Source of the DNA: an uncultured bacterium
GTDB lineage: Bacteria; Verrucomicrobiota; Lentisphaeria; Victivallales; UBA1829
Length of the DNA: 64,000 nucleotides
Assembly (NCBI GenBank): GCA_949297765.1
Contig: CASFTV010000002.1
Span: forward strand, 124,001 to 188,000
Direction of reading: 5' to 3'
This document shows, in pieces, positions 53,313-62,323 of the stretch (position 1 is its first letter; each line of letters starts with the position of its first letter). The notes beneath the pieces were generated by a model. The model was not told where the DNA came from. It ran no database searches and worked only from the letters and a program-made list of their open reading frames with translations. Both the position numbers and the translations under genes were made by a program.

Positions 53313-53347
53313 AAAAAAGCGCGGAACTCTCCTGAAAGAGCCCGCGC
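53313..53347 (-). terminator. Intrinsic terminator after rplT, before pheS
   Basis: On the minus strand GCGCGG and CCGCGC close a stem with an inner CTCT/AGAG pair, followed directly by six T. It could also act as an attenuator of pheST, since those genes follow and lack a visible promoter of their own. Confidence 0.8.
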
Positions 53348-53374
53348 AGGGGGTCCGATTCCTCAGACGGTGGT

Positions 53375-53725
53375 TCAGCAGGCTGCTTTGGCTTTTTCGA
53401 CCAGAGCAGTAAATGCCGCCGCGTCGTTCACGGCAAGATCGGCAAGAACTTTACGGTTCAGCGTGATTCCGGCCTTCTTCAGACCGTTGATGAATTTGCT
53501 GTAGTTCAGTCCCTGCTGACGGCAGGCCGCGTTGATCCGGATGGTCCACAGACCTCTGTACTGACGCTTTTTCTGCTTGCGTCCGACATAGGCATGGGCA
53601 TCGGCCTTGTCAATTGCATCATAAACGGTACGAATCCGCTTGGAACTCGCCCCGTAGAATCCTTTCGCGCGCTCCAACGCTCTGTTGCGGCGTTTTCTGG
53701 AAGGTACTGCACATGTGACTCTCAT
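53375..53725 (-). CDS. rplT: 50S ribosomal protein L20
   Basis: A 116-residue basic protein with [63 protein letters not shown] and [21 protein letters not shown], all standard for L20. It binds 23S rRNA early in assembly and in many bacteria represses its own operon (infC-rpmI-rplT). The order here is the same. The first residues (MRVTC) differ a little from the usual MRVKRG. Stop at 53375, then the terminator. Confidence 0.98.
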   Translation of the reverse strand: MRVTCAVPSRKRRNRALERAKGFYGASSKRIRTVYDAIDKADAHAYVGRKQKKRQYRGLWTIRINAACRQQGLNYSKFINGLKKAGITLNRKVLADLAVNDAAAFTALVEKAKAAC

Positions 53726-53752
53726 GATATTTCTCCGTTTCTCTGGTTAAAC

Positions 53753-53950
53753 TCAGCCGTAGGGCAGAGCCTTCTTGATCCGCTGATCCATGCAGGGCTG
53801 AAGAACGCCGTCTTTTCTCATCTGACGTTTTCTCTTTCCGCCTTTGCCGGTCATGAGGTGACGGCGGCCCGGCTTCGTGTACGTGTACTTGCCGGTCGCG
53901 GTGCGCTTGACACGCTTTGCAATACTTTTCCTTGTTTTCAGCTTTGGCAT
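53753..53950 (-). CDS. rpmI: 50S ribosomal protein L35
   Basis: A 65-residue basic protein: MPKLKTRKSIAKRVKRTATGK, then the GRRHLMTGKGGKRKRQMR region and an end with DQRIKKALPYG. This is the normal L35 pattern and length. It is between infC and rplT, 27 bases upstream of the latter. Confidence 0.98.
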   Translation of the reverse strand: MPKLKTRKSIAKRVKRTATGKYTYTKPGRRHLMTGKGGKRKRQMRKDGVLQPCMDQRIKKALPYG

Positions 53951-54028
53951 CGTTTCACTCCTTTCGAGAGATGTTGTTTTGCTCCGTCACGGCAGACGCC
54001 AATCAGCCGCTCCCGGAGAGGGTGCGTT

Positions 54029-54541
54029 TCACTTCACTGGACTATAGGAAACGCAGATATTCCGACCAAGAAGTTTTCCGGGAGCGTCCAGTACGCCCTT
54101 GTCCTTCAAACTTTCTGTGATTTTATCGACCAGCTCAAACCCTTTCTCCGGATGCGCCATTTCGCGTCCTTTGAACATAATGGTGACTTTGAGCTTGCTG
54201 CCATCCTGAAGAAACTCAATCCCGTGCGCAATCTTGAAATCATAGTCGTGTGTGTCAATGTTCAGCCGGAACTTGATTTCCTTGACCTTCTGCGCCTGAT
54301 TGTGCCGCTTCTGATCCTTCATCTTCTTTTTCTGTTCATAGCAGAGCTTGCCGAAATCCATGATCCGGCAGACCGGAGGATTGCTTCCCTCCGCAACCAT
54401 GACAAGATCCAGTCCCGCATCCTTCGCCCTCTGACAGGCCGGTCCCAGCTTCAGAACCCCGAGCTGTTCCCCCTGCGGTCCGATCACAAGAAGATCCGCG
54501 TCGGCATACGCGCGATCATTATATTTCAGCAGCCTAGCAAT
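54029..54541 (-). CDS. infC: Translation initiation factor IF-3, apparently starting at AUU
   Basis: A 170-residue protein if read from ATT 54541. The N-domain begins IARLLKYNDRAYADADLLVIG, then GEQLGVLKLGPACQRAKDAGLDLV, the linker PPVCRIMDFGKLCYEQKKK, and the C-domain FRLNIDTHDYDFKIAHGIEFL and ITESLKDKGVLDAPGKLLGRN. A start at the first ATG/GTG (GTG 54487) would cut away the first 18 residues of the N-domain, which are conserved in pattern (N-x-R-A-x-x-x-x-x-L). The strong ribosome site GGGAGGG lies seven bases before the ATT. In E. coli infC also starts at AUU, which lets IF-3 repress its own translation. It has its own promoter, ahead of rpmI and rplT. Confidence 0.88.
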   Translation of the reverse strand: MARLLKYNDRAYADADLLVIGPQGEQLGVLKLGPACQRAKDAGLDLVMVAEGSNPPVCRIMDFGKLCYEQKKKMKDQKRHNQAQKVKEIKFRLNIDTHDYDFKIAHGIEFLQDGSKLKVTIMFKGREMAHPEKGFELVDKITESLKDKGVLDAPGKLLGRNICVSYSPVK

Positions 54542-54584
54542 AGGAGTACCCTCCCTTTCGTTGTTTTTTTATGCGAATTCGTGT

Positions 54585-54612
54585 AATATAGCACGTCAAA
54601 TCTTATTGTCAA
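54585..54612 (-). promoter_or_regulatory. Strong promoter of infC-rpmI-rplT within the end of thrS
   Basis: Minus-strand consensus TTGACA (54607-54612) and TATATT (54585-54590), 16 apart, overlapping the last codons and the stop of thrS. Confidence 0.8.
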
Positions 54613-56314
54613 CTTCATCTTGAAGTTTTTTCACGAGCGTGTCGAAATCCATTGTCCCGAGCTGGTCTTCGCGGCGGGAGCGGACCGAGAAACTTCCCGA
54701 CTCCATTTCCCGGTCTCCGACGACCGCCATGAACGGAATGCGCAGATTGCGGGCATCTTTGATTTTCGCGCCCATGCTGCCGGCTCTTGTGTCGCAGTCC
54801 ACGCGGAACCCGAGCTTTCTGAGCTTTTCCCGCATGGCAAGGCAGTGGTCGTTGTGACGCTCGTTCACCGGAATCAGGCGCAGCTGCTCCGGCGCAAGCC
54901 ACAGCGGGAACACTCCGGCGTAATGCTCCACCAGAATCCCGAAAAACCGTTCCAGAGAACCGAACAGCGCGCGATGGACCATGTACGGCTGATGGCGCTG
55001 GCCGTCCTCGCCCACATACTGCAGATTGAAACGCTCCGGAAGATTAAAGTCGAACTGAATGGTCGAAGTCTGCCATTCGCGCCCGATCGCGTCTTTGATC
55101 TTCAGGTCGATCTTCGGCCCGTAGAAGGCGCCGCCTCCTTCGTCCACTTCGTATTCCAGTCCGCACTTCTCAATGGCCTGGACCAGCGATTTCTGCGCCT
55201 GTTCCCACCGGGCGGGATCGCCCACCGCCTTCGCCGGCTTCGTGGAAAGATACGCTTTGATCTCCGGGAAATGGAAGGTCTTCCAGATCGAAAGACAGAA
55301 GTTCAGAACTTCCATGATCTCATGTTCAATCTGTTCCGGTGTGCAGATGATGTGCGCATCGTCCTGCGTGAAGCCGCGGACGCGCATCAGTCCGTGCAGA
55401 ACACCGCTCTTCTCGTAGCGGTAGACGGTTCCAAGTTCCGCCCAGCGGCAGGGCAGTTCGCGGTATGACCGCGTCCGGCTCTTGTAGATCTCAATATGGA
55501 ACGGACAGTTCATCGGTTTGACATAATAGTCATATCCGTCAATATCCATATTGGAATACATGCTCTCCTTGTAGAACGAGAGGTGTCCGCTGGTTTCCCA
55601 CAGTTCGGAACGTCCGATGTGCGGGGTATAGAGCAGATCGTATCCGTTTTTCATGTGTTCCGAGCGCCAGAAGGTCTCGATGATGTTTCGGATCAGCGCT
55701 CCGCGCGGATGCCACAGTACCAGTCCCGGGCCGACCGTCTCCGAAATGCTGAACAGATCCAGCTCCTTGCCGAGCTTGCGGTGATCGCGCTTCTTTGCCT
55801 CTTCGATGCGCTGGAGGTATTCCTGAAGTTCTTTCTTCGCGGGGAATGCCACTCCGTAGATCCGCTGGAGCATCGGATTGGTCTCTTTGCCCCGGTAGTA
55901 GGAGCCCGCCACGGAGAGCAGTTTGAAGGCGCCGATCTGCGAGGTCCTTTCCACATGCGGCCCCCGGCAGAGATCGACAAAGTCCCCGCACCGGTACAGC
56001 GTGATGATTCCGTCTTCGGGAATATCCGCGAGCCGTTCCAGTTTGTATTTCTGGTCCACGAGGATTTTCTTTGCCTCTTCGCGGCTGACTTCGATTCGTT
56101 CAAAGGGGAAATCGGCCTTGACGATTTCCTCCATTTTCGCTTCGATCGCCGGGAGTTCTTCGATCTTCAGGTGTTCGGGGAGATCGAAATCGTAATAGAA
56201 TCCGTCTTCCGTGCTGGGCCCGATGTCGAATTTCGCCTCGGGATAGAGCTGCTGCACCGCCGCCGCCATCACATGGGAGGCGCTGTGGCGGATCGTTTCA
56301 ATCGGAAACTGCAT
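54596..56314 (-). CDS. thrS: Threonine-tRNA ligase lacking the N-terminal TGS domain
   Basis: A 572-residue class II synthetase. It begins in the N2 editing domain (ETIRHSASHVMAAAVQQLYPEAKFDIGP with the editing His pair, and later GDFVDLCRGPHVERTSQIG), then the catalytic core (RNIIETFWRSEHMKNGYDLLYTPHIG, MNCPFHIEIYKSRTRSYRELPCRWAELG with the zinc Cys, motif 3 RALFGSLERFFGILVEHYAGVFPLWL) and the anticodon-binding domain. The usual TGS (N1) domain of about 60 residues is missing. The promoter at 56361-56389 leaves no room for it upstream, so the loss is real. All residues for charging and editing seem present. Confidence 0.96.
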   Translation of the reverse strand: MQFPIETIRHSASHVMAAAVQQLYPEAKFDIGPSTEDGFYYDFDLPEHLKIEELPAIEAKMEEIVKADFPFERIEVSREEAKKILVDQKYKLERLADIPEDGIITLYRCGDFVDLCRGPHVERTSQIGAFKLLSVAGSYYRGKETNPMLQRIYGVAFPAKKELQEYLQRIEEAKKRDHRKLGKELDLFSISETVGPGLVLWHPRGALIRNIIETFWRSEHMKNGYDLLYTPHIGRSELWETSGHLSFYKESMYSNMDIDGYDYYVKPMNCPFHIEIYKSRTRSYRELPCRWAELGTVYRYEKSGVLHGLMRVRGFTQDDAHIICTPEQIEHEIMEVLNFCLSIWKTFHFPEIKAYLSTKPAKAVGDPARWEQAQKSLVQAIEKCGLEYEVDEGGGAFYGPKIDLKIKDAIGREWQTSTIQFDFNLPERFNLQYVGEDGQRHQPYMVHRALFGSLERFFGILVEHYAGVFPLWLAPEQLRLIPVNERHNDHCLAMREKLRKLGFRVDCDTRAGSMGAKIKDARNLRIPFMAVVGDREMESGSFSVRSRREDQLGTMDFDTLVKKLQDEVDNKI

Positions 56315-56360
56315 AATCTGTTTATCCTTTCTTGAAAAAAATACCTTCCATCATCCTTGT

Positions 56361-56389
56361 AATATATATGCCTTTCTGCACCGGCGCAA
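56361..56389 (-). promoter_or_regulatory. Promoter of thrS
   Basis: Minus-strand TTGCGC (56384-56389) and TATATT (56361-56366), spacing 17, 46 bases before the start codon. Confidence 0.65.
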
Positions 56390-56483
56390 GTTCTTTTGAT
56401 GAGATTGTAGTTCGTATTTTTGATTTTTCGGTTGATTTCCCTTTCCCGGAGAGCTTTTCTTCCGTCGGACGGCATGCGGAGGG

Positions 56484-56511
56484 TTGAAAAAAGCGCAATC
56501 GGTGGTATGAT
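56484..56511 (+). promoter_or_regulatory. Promoter of the ferredoxin-hcp operon
   Basis: TTGAAA (56484-56489) and TATGAT (56506-56511), spacing 16. A small GGAG-GAAA-CTCC hairpin lies in the leader. No HcpR-type or FNR-type palindrome is evident. Confidence 0.65.
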
Positions 56512-56579
56512 ACCGGAGAGAGGGGAGGAAACTCCTGTTTCTTTGCCCGGTCCATGAACAGAAAAACAGGATGTGGAAC

Positions 56580-57416
56580 ATGTTGCGGAAAATCATTGAA
56601 ATTGATGCGGAGCGATGCACCGGATGCGGCCTCTGCATCCCGAACTGCCCGGAAGGGGCGATTCAGCTGATCGACGGAAAAGCCCGCCTGGTCGGCGATC
56701 TCTTCTGCGACGGACTCGGCGCCTGCATCGGAAACTGCCCGGAAGGGGCGATCCGGATCCTCGAACGTGAAGCCGAACCCTACAATGAACGGAAGGTGAT
56801 GGCCAATGTGATCGCTCAGGGGGAGAATGTCATCAAAGCCCATTTGAAGCACCTGAAGGATCACGGCGAGTTCAAACTGCTGGAGACCGCTCTTGATGTC
56901 CTCCGGGAGAACAATCTGCCTGCGCCGTCTCTGGACTCCGGACCGGAAACGATCCCGGGGGGATGTCCGGGAAGCCTTGCCCGGCGATGGAAAGCCTCCT
57001 CCGTGGAGCCCGCTGCCGGCGGAGCTTCCGCTCTGCGCCAGTGGCCGGTTCAGCTCAAACTGGTGAATCCCGCCGCGGAGTGCTTCCGGAATGCCGATCT
57101 GCTGGTGGCGGCCGACTGCGTCGCGTGTGCCTTCGGCAGTTTTCACCGCGATCTGCTGAGCGGACGCGTCCTGGTGATGTTCTGTCCGAAACTGGATGCG
57201 GATCTGGATGGCTATGTGGAGAAGCTGGCGGAAATCTTCCGCTCGGGGAACGTCCGTTCCGTTACGGTTGCCCGGATGGAGGTCCCCTGCTGCGGCGGGA
57301 CAGCCGCCGTCGTCGAGCAGGCGTTGAAAAAGGCCGGCGTGAAAATGAAGATCCGGGTCCGGATCATCGGGATTGACGGAGCCATGCAAAATTCAGAAGA
57401 AAGGGAAATTCAATGA
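56580..57416 (+). CDS. [4Fe-4S] protein of the Hcp-linked ferredoxin family
   Basis: A 278-residue protein. A ferredoxin domain at the N-terminus holds [18 protein letters not shown] and a second, three-Cys set [17 protein letters not shown]. After a helical linker comes a separate domain with [40 protein letters not shown] and [17 protein letters not shown], whose cysteines may bind another cluster. This two-part family often lies beside hcp in anaerobes and may supply its electrons; the detailed role is not established. ATG 56580 is nine bases after an AGG; ATG 56571 is also in frame but has no spacing. The stop overlaps the hcp start. Confidence 0.8.
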   Translation: MLRKIIEIDAERCTGCGLCIPNCPEGAIQLIDGKARLVGDLFCDGLGACIGNCPEGAIRILEREAEPYNERKVMANVIAQGENVIKAHLKHLKDHGEFKLLETALDVLRENNLPAPSLDSGPETIPGGCPGSLARRWKASSVEPAAGGASALRQWPVQLKLVNPAAECFRNADLLVAADCVACAFGSFHRDLLSGRVLVMFCPKLDADLDGYVEKLAEIFRSGNVRSVTVARMEVPCCGGTAAVVEQALKKAGVKMKIRVRIIGIDGAMQNSEEREIQ

Positions 57417-58951
57417 AAATGTTCTGCTTCCAGTGTCAGGAGACGGTCCGGAATACCGGTTGTACCGCGGGCGGCGTCTGCGGAAAAAATATGGAACTCG
57501 CCAACAAGATGGATGAGCTGATTCATCGTCTCAAGCTCCTGGCTTTGACGAAACAACCGGACCGGAAACTCGGCCGTTTCACGATTCAGTCCCTGTTCAC
57601 GACAATCACCAATGCCAATTTCGACGAGGCAAGAATCGACGAACGGATCCGGGAGGCGGAGGCCCTGACCGGTCCGACGTCCGCCACGGCTCCGCTCGGA
57701 GTCCTCTCCTGCGGCGATGAGGATCTGCGCTCTCTCCGCGAACTGCTGACCTGCGGTCTCAAGGGCATTGCCGCATACGCTGAACACGCCGCCGTGCTTG
57801 GATACGAGGATGACGCCATCTATGAATTCATGTTCAAGGCGCTGGCCGCCGCGGCCCGCGATCTTTCCGCCGATGAACTGACCGCTCTCGTGCTCGAATG
57901 CGGATCCGTCGCGGTCAAAACGATGGCGCTTCTGGATTCCGCCAACACCGGAACGTATGGAAATCCGGAAATCACTCCGGTGAAGACCGGGGTCGGAACG
58001 CGTCCGGGCATCCTGGTTTCCGGACACGATCTCCGGGATCTGAAGGAGCTTCTTGAGCAGTCCGCGGATGCGGGAATCGATATCTACACGCACTCCGAAA
58101 TGCTGCCGGCTCACGCGTATCCCGAACTGAAAAAGTATCCGCATCTGTACGGCAACTACGGCGGCGCATGGCACCGTCAGAATGTGGAGTTCGCCGCGTT
58201 CAACGGTCCGATCCTGATGACGACAAACTGCATTACACCCGTCCAGCCCGCCTACCGGGACCGGATTTTCACCACCGGAATGGCCGGATTTGCCGGAATC
58301 CCGCACATCGCGGAACGCAGAGACGGGAAGCCGAAAGATTTTTCTGTGATAATCGAACGGGCGAAAAACTGTCCGCCGCCGACTCCGCTGGAGGATGGAA
58401 CCGTGATGACCGGATTTGCCCATGCTCAGGTGCTTGCCCTCGCCGGAAAGGTCGTGGAGGCGGTGAAGTCGGGCGCGATCCGGCGCTTTGTCGTGATGGC
58501 GGGGTGCGACGGACGGCAGGCGGTCCGCTCCTATTTTACGGAGGTCGCGGAAAAACTCCCGGGCGATACGGTCATTCTGACCGCGGGCTGTGCGAAATAC
58601 CGTTACAACAAACTTCCCCTCGGAGAGATCGGCGGCATACCGCGTGTCCTCGATGCCGGACAGTGCAACGACTGCTACTCTCTTGCGGTGATCGCGCTGA
58701 AGCTCAAGGAGGCGTTCGGACTTGAGGATGTGAACCGTCTTCCGCTTTCGTTTGACATCGCCTGGTACGAGCAGAAGGCGGTTGCGGTGCTGCTTGCCCT
58801 GCTGTCGCTCGGGTTCAAGAATATTCGTCTCGGGCCGACGCTTCCGGCGTTTCTTTCGCCGGGCATTGTGAAGGTCCTTTCAGAGGCGTTCGGGATCCGG
58901 GGAATCACCGATCCCGCGACGGACGTCGATGCCATGATGGAAGGGAAATAG
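57413..58951 (+). CDS. hcp: Hybrid cluster protein (hydroxylamine/NO reductase)
   Basis: A 512-residue protein. The N-terminal cluster motif Cys5-x2-Cys8-x8-Cys17-x5-Cys23 is the spacing of strict anaerobes. Hybrid-cluster residues are found in [40 protein letters not shown] and [12 protein letters not shown]. Hcp reduces nitric oxide or hydroxylamine and protects anaerobes against nitrosative stress. It overlaps the ferredoxin gene by four bases. A 7-bp hairpin (CGGAGAG/CTCTCCG, 58962-58990) follows the stop but has no T tract. The separate Hcr reductase of enterobacteria is absent; the linked ferredoxin protein probably takes its place. Confidence 0.96.
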   Translation: MKMFCFQCQETVRNTGCTAGGVCGKNMELANKMDELIHRLKLLALTKQPDRKLGRFTIQSLFTTITNANFDEARIDERIREAEALTGPTSATAPLGVLSCGDEDLRSLRELLTCGLKGIAAYAEHAAVLGYEDDAIYEFMFKALAAAARDLSADELTALVLECGSVAVKTMALLDSANTGTYGNPEITPVKTGVGTRPGILVSGHDLRDLKELLEQSADAGIDIYTHSEMLPAHAYPELKKYPHLYGNYGGAWHRQNVEFAAFNGPILMTTNCITPVQPAYRDRIFTTGMAGFAGIPHIAERRDGKPKDFSVIIERAKNCPPPTPLEDGTVMTGFAHAQVLALAGKVVEAVKSGAIRRFVVMAGCDGRQAVRSYFTEVAEKLPGDTVILTAGCAKYRYNKLPLGEIGGIPRVLDAGQCNDCYSLAVIALKLKEAFGLEDVNRLPLSFDIAWYEQKAVAVLLALLSLGFKNIRLGPTLPAFLSPGIVKVLSEAFGIRGITDPATDVDAMMEGK

Positions 58952-59038
58952 GCTTTTCTTCCGGAGAGAAAACCGCACACTTCCTCTCCGCGCGCAGGCT
59001 GAAGCTGTTTCCCCGGGGAGGGGGGCGGCGGAGCCGGA

Positions 59039-59539
59039 TCAGAACAGACCGCGTTTTTCCAGTTCTTCGAGTTCCAGAAGAAGATTCGGGGTGCAGGCGG
59101 AGCGGATGGCGTTCAGTTCTTCGCGGGTGAAGAAGCGGACCTCGTCGATTTCCGACTCCTGGAACTGGAACGGCCCCTCCGAGACCAGTGCGAAGACTCC
59201 GACATTTTCCGATTCCACGGAATTGCGGATTCTGGAATGAAACAGAAAACGGAGGGGCAGATCGGGATCGAGTCCCAGCTCCTCCTTCATTTCGCGCCGA
59301 GCTGCCGCTTCGAACTCCTCGCCGGAATTGAGATGCCCGCCGACGGCGGTATCCCATTTCCCGGGCTGAATGTCTTTGGATTTCGTGCGGAGCTGAAGCA
59401 GGATCCGTTTTCCGTCGGGATGGAAAACGGCCACATGCGCGGTCCGGTGGATCAGCGAGGGATCCCCGTGACAGCGGGAACGCGGTGCCTGTCCGATCAC
59501 GCGTCCGGTTTCATCCACGATGTCGAAGAGCTCCTCCAT
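59039..59539 (-). CDS. Nudix hydrolase
   Basis: A 166-residue protein with the Nudix box from GGHLNSGEEF through AARREMKEELG (GX5EX7REUXEEXGU pattern complete). The N-terminus LFDIVDETGRVIGQAPRSRCHG and HRTAHVAVF resemble the IDI-like/YfcD branch, which includes pyrophosphohydrolases with isopentenyl-diphosphate isomerase-like folds. The substrate is unknown; IPP isomerase-specific Cys and Glu residues are not evident. It starts 10 bases after the clpC stop, so it is the second gene of that operon. Confidence 0.9.
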   Translation of the reverse strand: MEELFDIVDETGRVIGQAPRSRCHGDPSLIHRTAHVAVFHPDGKRILLQLRTKSKDIQPGKWDTAVGGHLNSGEEFEAAARREMKEELGLDPDLPLRFLFHSRIRNSVESENVGVFALVSEGPFQFQESEIDEVRFFTREELNAIRSACTPNLLLELEELEKRGLF

Positions 59540-59549
59540 CGGAATGGCC

Positions 59550-62153
59550 TCAGGCTTTCGGCGGATCGTTTTTTTTCGTCCGGGCGGTTCTCTTTCGTCC
59601 TGCCGCAGTTTTTTTCGGGGCGGTTTTCTGTTCCGGTTCGGGGGAGGGGGAGTCCTCCGGTTCGGGGAAGAAGACCACTTTCCGGTTGTCCAGACGGGCG
59701 ACGATCCGGGGGGCGTCTGCCAGGAATCCGCGCAGGATGCTGTCGGCGAGTTCGTCTTCGATGTGCCGTTCGATCGCTCTGCGCAGCGGCCGCGCTCCGA
59801 ATTCCGGCTGGAATCCTTTTTCGATGATGAAGTCGATCACCGGCTGTTCGACGATCAGCTCCTTCCCGGTCTCCTTCAGGCGGTCCTTGACCTTTTTGAG
59901 TTCCAGATTGACGATTTTCAGGATATCTTCGCGTTCCAGACGGCGGAAGACGATCACATCGTCGATGCGGTTGATGAATTCGGGCTTGAAACGTTTTTTG
60001 GCCATTTCGATCAGACGGTCGGCGATTTTCTGGAACGATTCTCCGGCTTTGAGAGCGCCGTCGAAGCCGAGTCCGGATCCTTTCATGACCTGTTCCGCTC
60101 CGAGATTGCTGGTCATGATGACGATGGTGTTCCGGAAGTCGATGCGCCGGCCGAGACTGTCGGTGAGTTTGCCCTCCTCCAGAATCTGGAGCAGAAGATG
60201 CATGACGTCCGGATGGGCCTTCTCAATCTCGTCGAACAGCACGACGCTGTACGGATGGCGGCGCACCCGTTCGGTCAGTTCCCCGCCTTCTCCGTGGCCC
60301 ACATAACCCGGAGGCGAACCGACCAGACGGCTCACGTTGAATTTCTCCATATATTCGGACATATCCACCTGAATGAGCGAATCCGCGTCGCCGAAGATGA
60401 ACTCCGCAAGCGCTTTTGCCAGCAGCGTTTTCCCGATGCCGGTCGGACCGAGGAAGATGAAGGAGCCGATCGGCCGGTTCGGATCCTTCAGATCGGCGCG
60501 GGAACGGCGCAGCGCTCGCGAGACGGCGCTGACCGCATCCGCCTGTCCGATGACCGTATTGGAAAGCTCTTCCTCCATCCGGAGAAGACGGGCGGTTTCC
60601 CCCTCCTGCATCTGCGAGACGGGGACGCCGGTCAGCTTGGAGATGATGACCGCGATCTCCGGCGTATCAATGACCGGACGGCGGCTTTTGCAGAAATCGA
60701 TCCACTCCTGCCGTTTCTTCTCGAGTTTGGCGCGGAGGGCGCGTTCGCGGTCGCGGCATTCGGCGGCTTCCTCGTAGTTCTGCTCGGCGATGGCGTTGTC
60801 CTTGTCGTGACAGACTTTTTTGATTTTTTCTTCGAGCGGGGAAAGATCCGGGGGACGGGGCGTGTCGATGATGCGGGCGCGCGCACCCGCCTCGTCGATG
60901 ACGTCGATCGCCTTGTCGGGAAGAAAGCGGCCGGTGATGTAGCGGTCGGCAAGTTTGGCTGCCGCGCTGAGGGCGGCGTCGGTGTAGACCACGTTGTGAT
61001 GTGTCTCGTACGGTCCCTTGAGTCCGTGCAGGATTTTGATGGTGTCCTCGACGGAGGGCGGCTCCACCATGACCGGCTGGAAGCGGCGTTCGAGCGCGGC
61101 GTCTTTTTCGATCCCTTTGCGGTACTCGTCCAGCGTGGTGGCTCCGACGCACTGAAGTTCTCCGCGGGAGAGCGCGGGCTTGATGATGTTTGCCGCATCC
61201 ATGGCTCCTTCGGCTCCGCCGGCTCCGACGATGGTGTGCAGCTCGTCGATGAACAGAATCACGGCTTTGGAGTTGCGGACCTCGTCGATGACCGCCTTGA
61301 TCCGTTCTTCAAACTGCCCGCGGTATTTCGTTCCCGCGATCATCAGCGGGAGATCGAGGGCGAACACATGCTTGGTTTTCAGGATTTCCGGGACCTCTTC
61401 CGCGGCGATCGCCCGGGCGAGCCCTTCGATGATCGCCGTCTTTCCGACGCCCGCTTCTCCGATCAGAACCGGGTTGTTCTTGGTCCTGCGGCAGAGAATC
61501 TGGATCACCCGTTCGATTTCGTTTTTCCGGCCGATCACGGGATCCAGCTTCCCCTGCCGGGCTATTTCGGTCAGATCGCGCCCGAAGGTGTTGAGCGTCT
61601 GAAAGCGCGGATCGCCGCCGTTCTGGGAATCCGGCTGTGCGGGAAACGGTTCGTCGGCGTCGCGCGGGGCGTCCTCGCCCGGAATGAAGTTCGGGTCCAG
61701 TGCGCGGATCACCTCTTCGCGCACGCGTTCCGCGTCCACTTTCAGACTCCGCAGAATTTGTGCGGCCGCGCTCTTCCCTTCCCGCAGAAGGGCGAGAAGA
61801 AGGTGTTCCGTGCCGATGTAGTTGTAGTTCATCGACTTCGCTTCATTGGCGGACATCATGATGATGTTTTTCAATCGTCCGGTGAGAGGGGCGGGACCGT
61901 CCTGTTTTGTCTGGCCTCCGGTTCCGAACTGCCGCTCCACCTCAAAGCGCAGCGTGTTCAGGTCCAGACCCATCGAGCGGAGAACTGAGACCGCAACGCC
62001 TTCTCCGAGCGAAATCAGGCCGAGAAGCAGATGTTCCGTCCCTACATAGTCGTGATTGAGCCGTTCCGACTCTTTCTGCGCAAGGGCGAGTACATGTTTC
62101 GCCCGCGGCGTGAAGTTTTTGAGCCAGGGCGTCAGATCATCCATATCAGCCAT
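59550..62153 (-). CDS. clpC: ATP-dependent Clp protease ATP-binding subunit ClpC
   Basis: An 867-residue class I Clp/Hsp100 ATPase. Two Clp_N repeats ([19 protein letters not shown] and [17 protein letters not shown]) are followed by AAA domain 1 (Walker [27 protein letters not shown] region), a UVR-type middle segment ([20 protein letters not shown]), and AAA domain 2 ([41 protein letters not shown]). A ClpP-docking loop is likely in GLGFDGALK. The C-terminus has an unusual Lys/Arg/Pro-rich tail of about 30 residues. It unfolds substrates for ClpP; ClpP and adaptor genes are not in the window. GGAGG lies upstream of ATG 62153. Confidence 0.97.
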   Translation of the reverse strand: MADMDDLTPWLKNFTPRAKHVLALAQKESERLNHDYVGTEHLLLGLISLGEGVAVSVLRSMGLDLNTLRFEVERQFGTGGQTKQDGPAPLTGRLKNIIMMSANEAKSMNYNYIGTEHLLLALLREGKSAAAQILRSLKVDAERVREEVIRALDPNFIPGEDAPRDADEPFPAQPDSQNGGDPRFQTLNTFGRDLTEIARQGKLDPVIGRKNEIERVIQILCRRTKNNPVLIGEAGVGKTAIIEGLARAIAAEEVPEILKTKHVFALDLPLMIAGTKYRGQFEERIKAVIDEVRNSKAVILFIDELHTIVGAGGAEGAMDAANIIKPALSRGELQCVGATTLDEYRKGIEKDAALERRFQPVMVEPPSVEDTIKILHGLKGPYETHHNVVYTDAALSAAAKLADRYITGRFLPDKAIDVIDEAGARARIIDTPRPPDLSPLEEKIKKVCHDKDNAIAEQNYEEAAECRDRERALRAKLEKKRQEWIDFCKSRRPVIDTPEIAVIISKLTGVPVSQMQEGETARLLRMEEELSNTVIGQADAVSAVSRALRRSRADLKDPNRPIGSFIFLGPTGIGKTLLAKALAEFIFGDADSLIQVDMSEYMEKFNVSRLVGSPPGYVGHGEGGELTERVRRHPYSVVLFDEIEKAHPDVMHLLLQILEEGKLTDSLGRRIDFRNTIVIMTSNLGAEQVMKGSGLGFDGALKAGESFQKIADRLIEMAKKRFKPEFINRIDDVIVFRRLEREDILKIVNLELKKVKDRLKETGKELIVEQPVIDFIIEKGFQPEFGARPLRRAIERHIEDELADSILRGFLADAPRIVARLDNRKVVFFPEPEDSPSPEPEQKTAPKKTAAGRKRTARTKKNDPPKA

Positions 62154-62197
62154 AATAAAAAAACCTCCGGTCTGTTTCCTGTTGTCATGTCTGACGG

Positions 62198-62227
62198 GAT
62201 TGTAATTCCGGTTCGCGGAAAATTCAA
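62198..62227 (-). promoter_or_regulatory. Promoter of clpC
   Basis: Minus-strand TTGAAT (62222-62227) and TACAAT (62198-62203), spacing 18. No CtsR-type heptad repeat (GGTCAAA) or CIRCE element is seen nearby. Confidence 0.65.
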
Positions 62228-62323
62228 GTCGAAAGGGAAAAATACCGTGAGAAAAATTCGCAAAAGCGCTGTCCCCGGTGTATTTTACGTCAGACGAATA
62301 TCCGCAGCAGAAGGAGAGATCTC

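Noticed and set aside
49746-53504. 1252-residue open frame on the plus strand
   Set aside because: It is antisense to pheT and pheS, which have complete family motifs. High GC leaves few stop codons in the complementary frame.
54029-54487. infC starting at GTG 54487
   Set aside because: It would remove the first 18 conserved-pattern residues of the IF-3 N-domain and has no ribosome site, while ATT 54541 has GGGAGGG seven bases upstream.
59520-61988. 822-residue open frame on the plus strand
   Set aside because: Complementary shadow of clpC with no recognisable domain.
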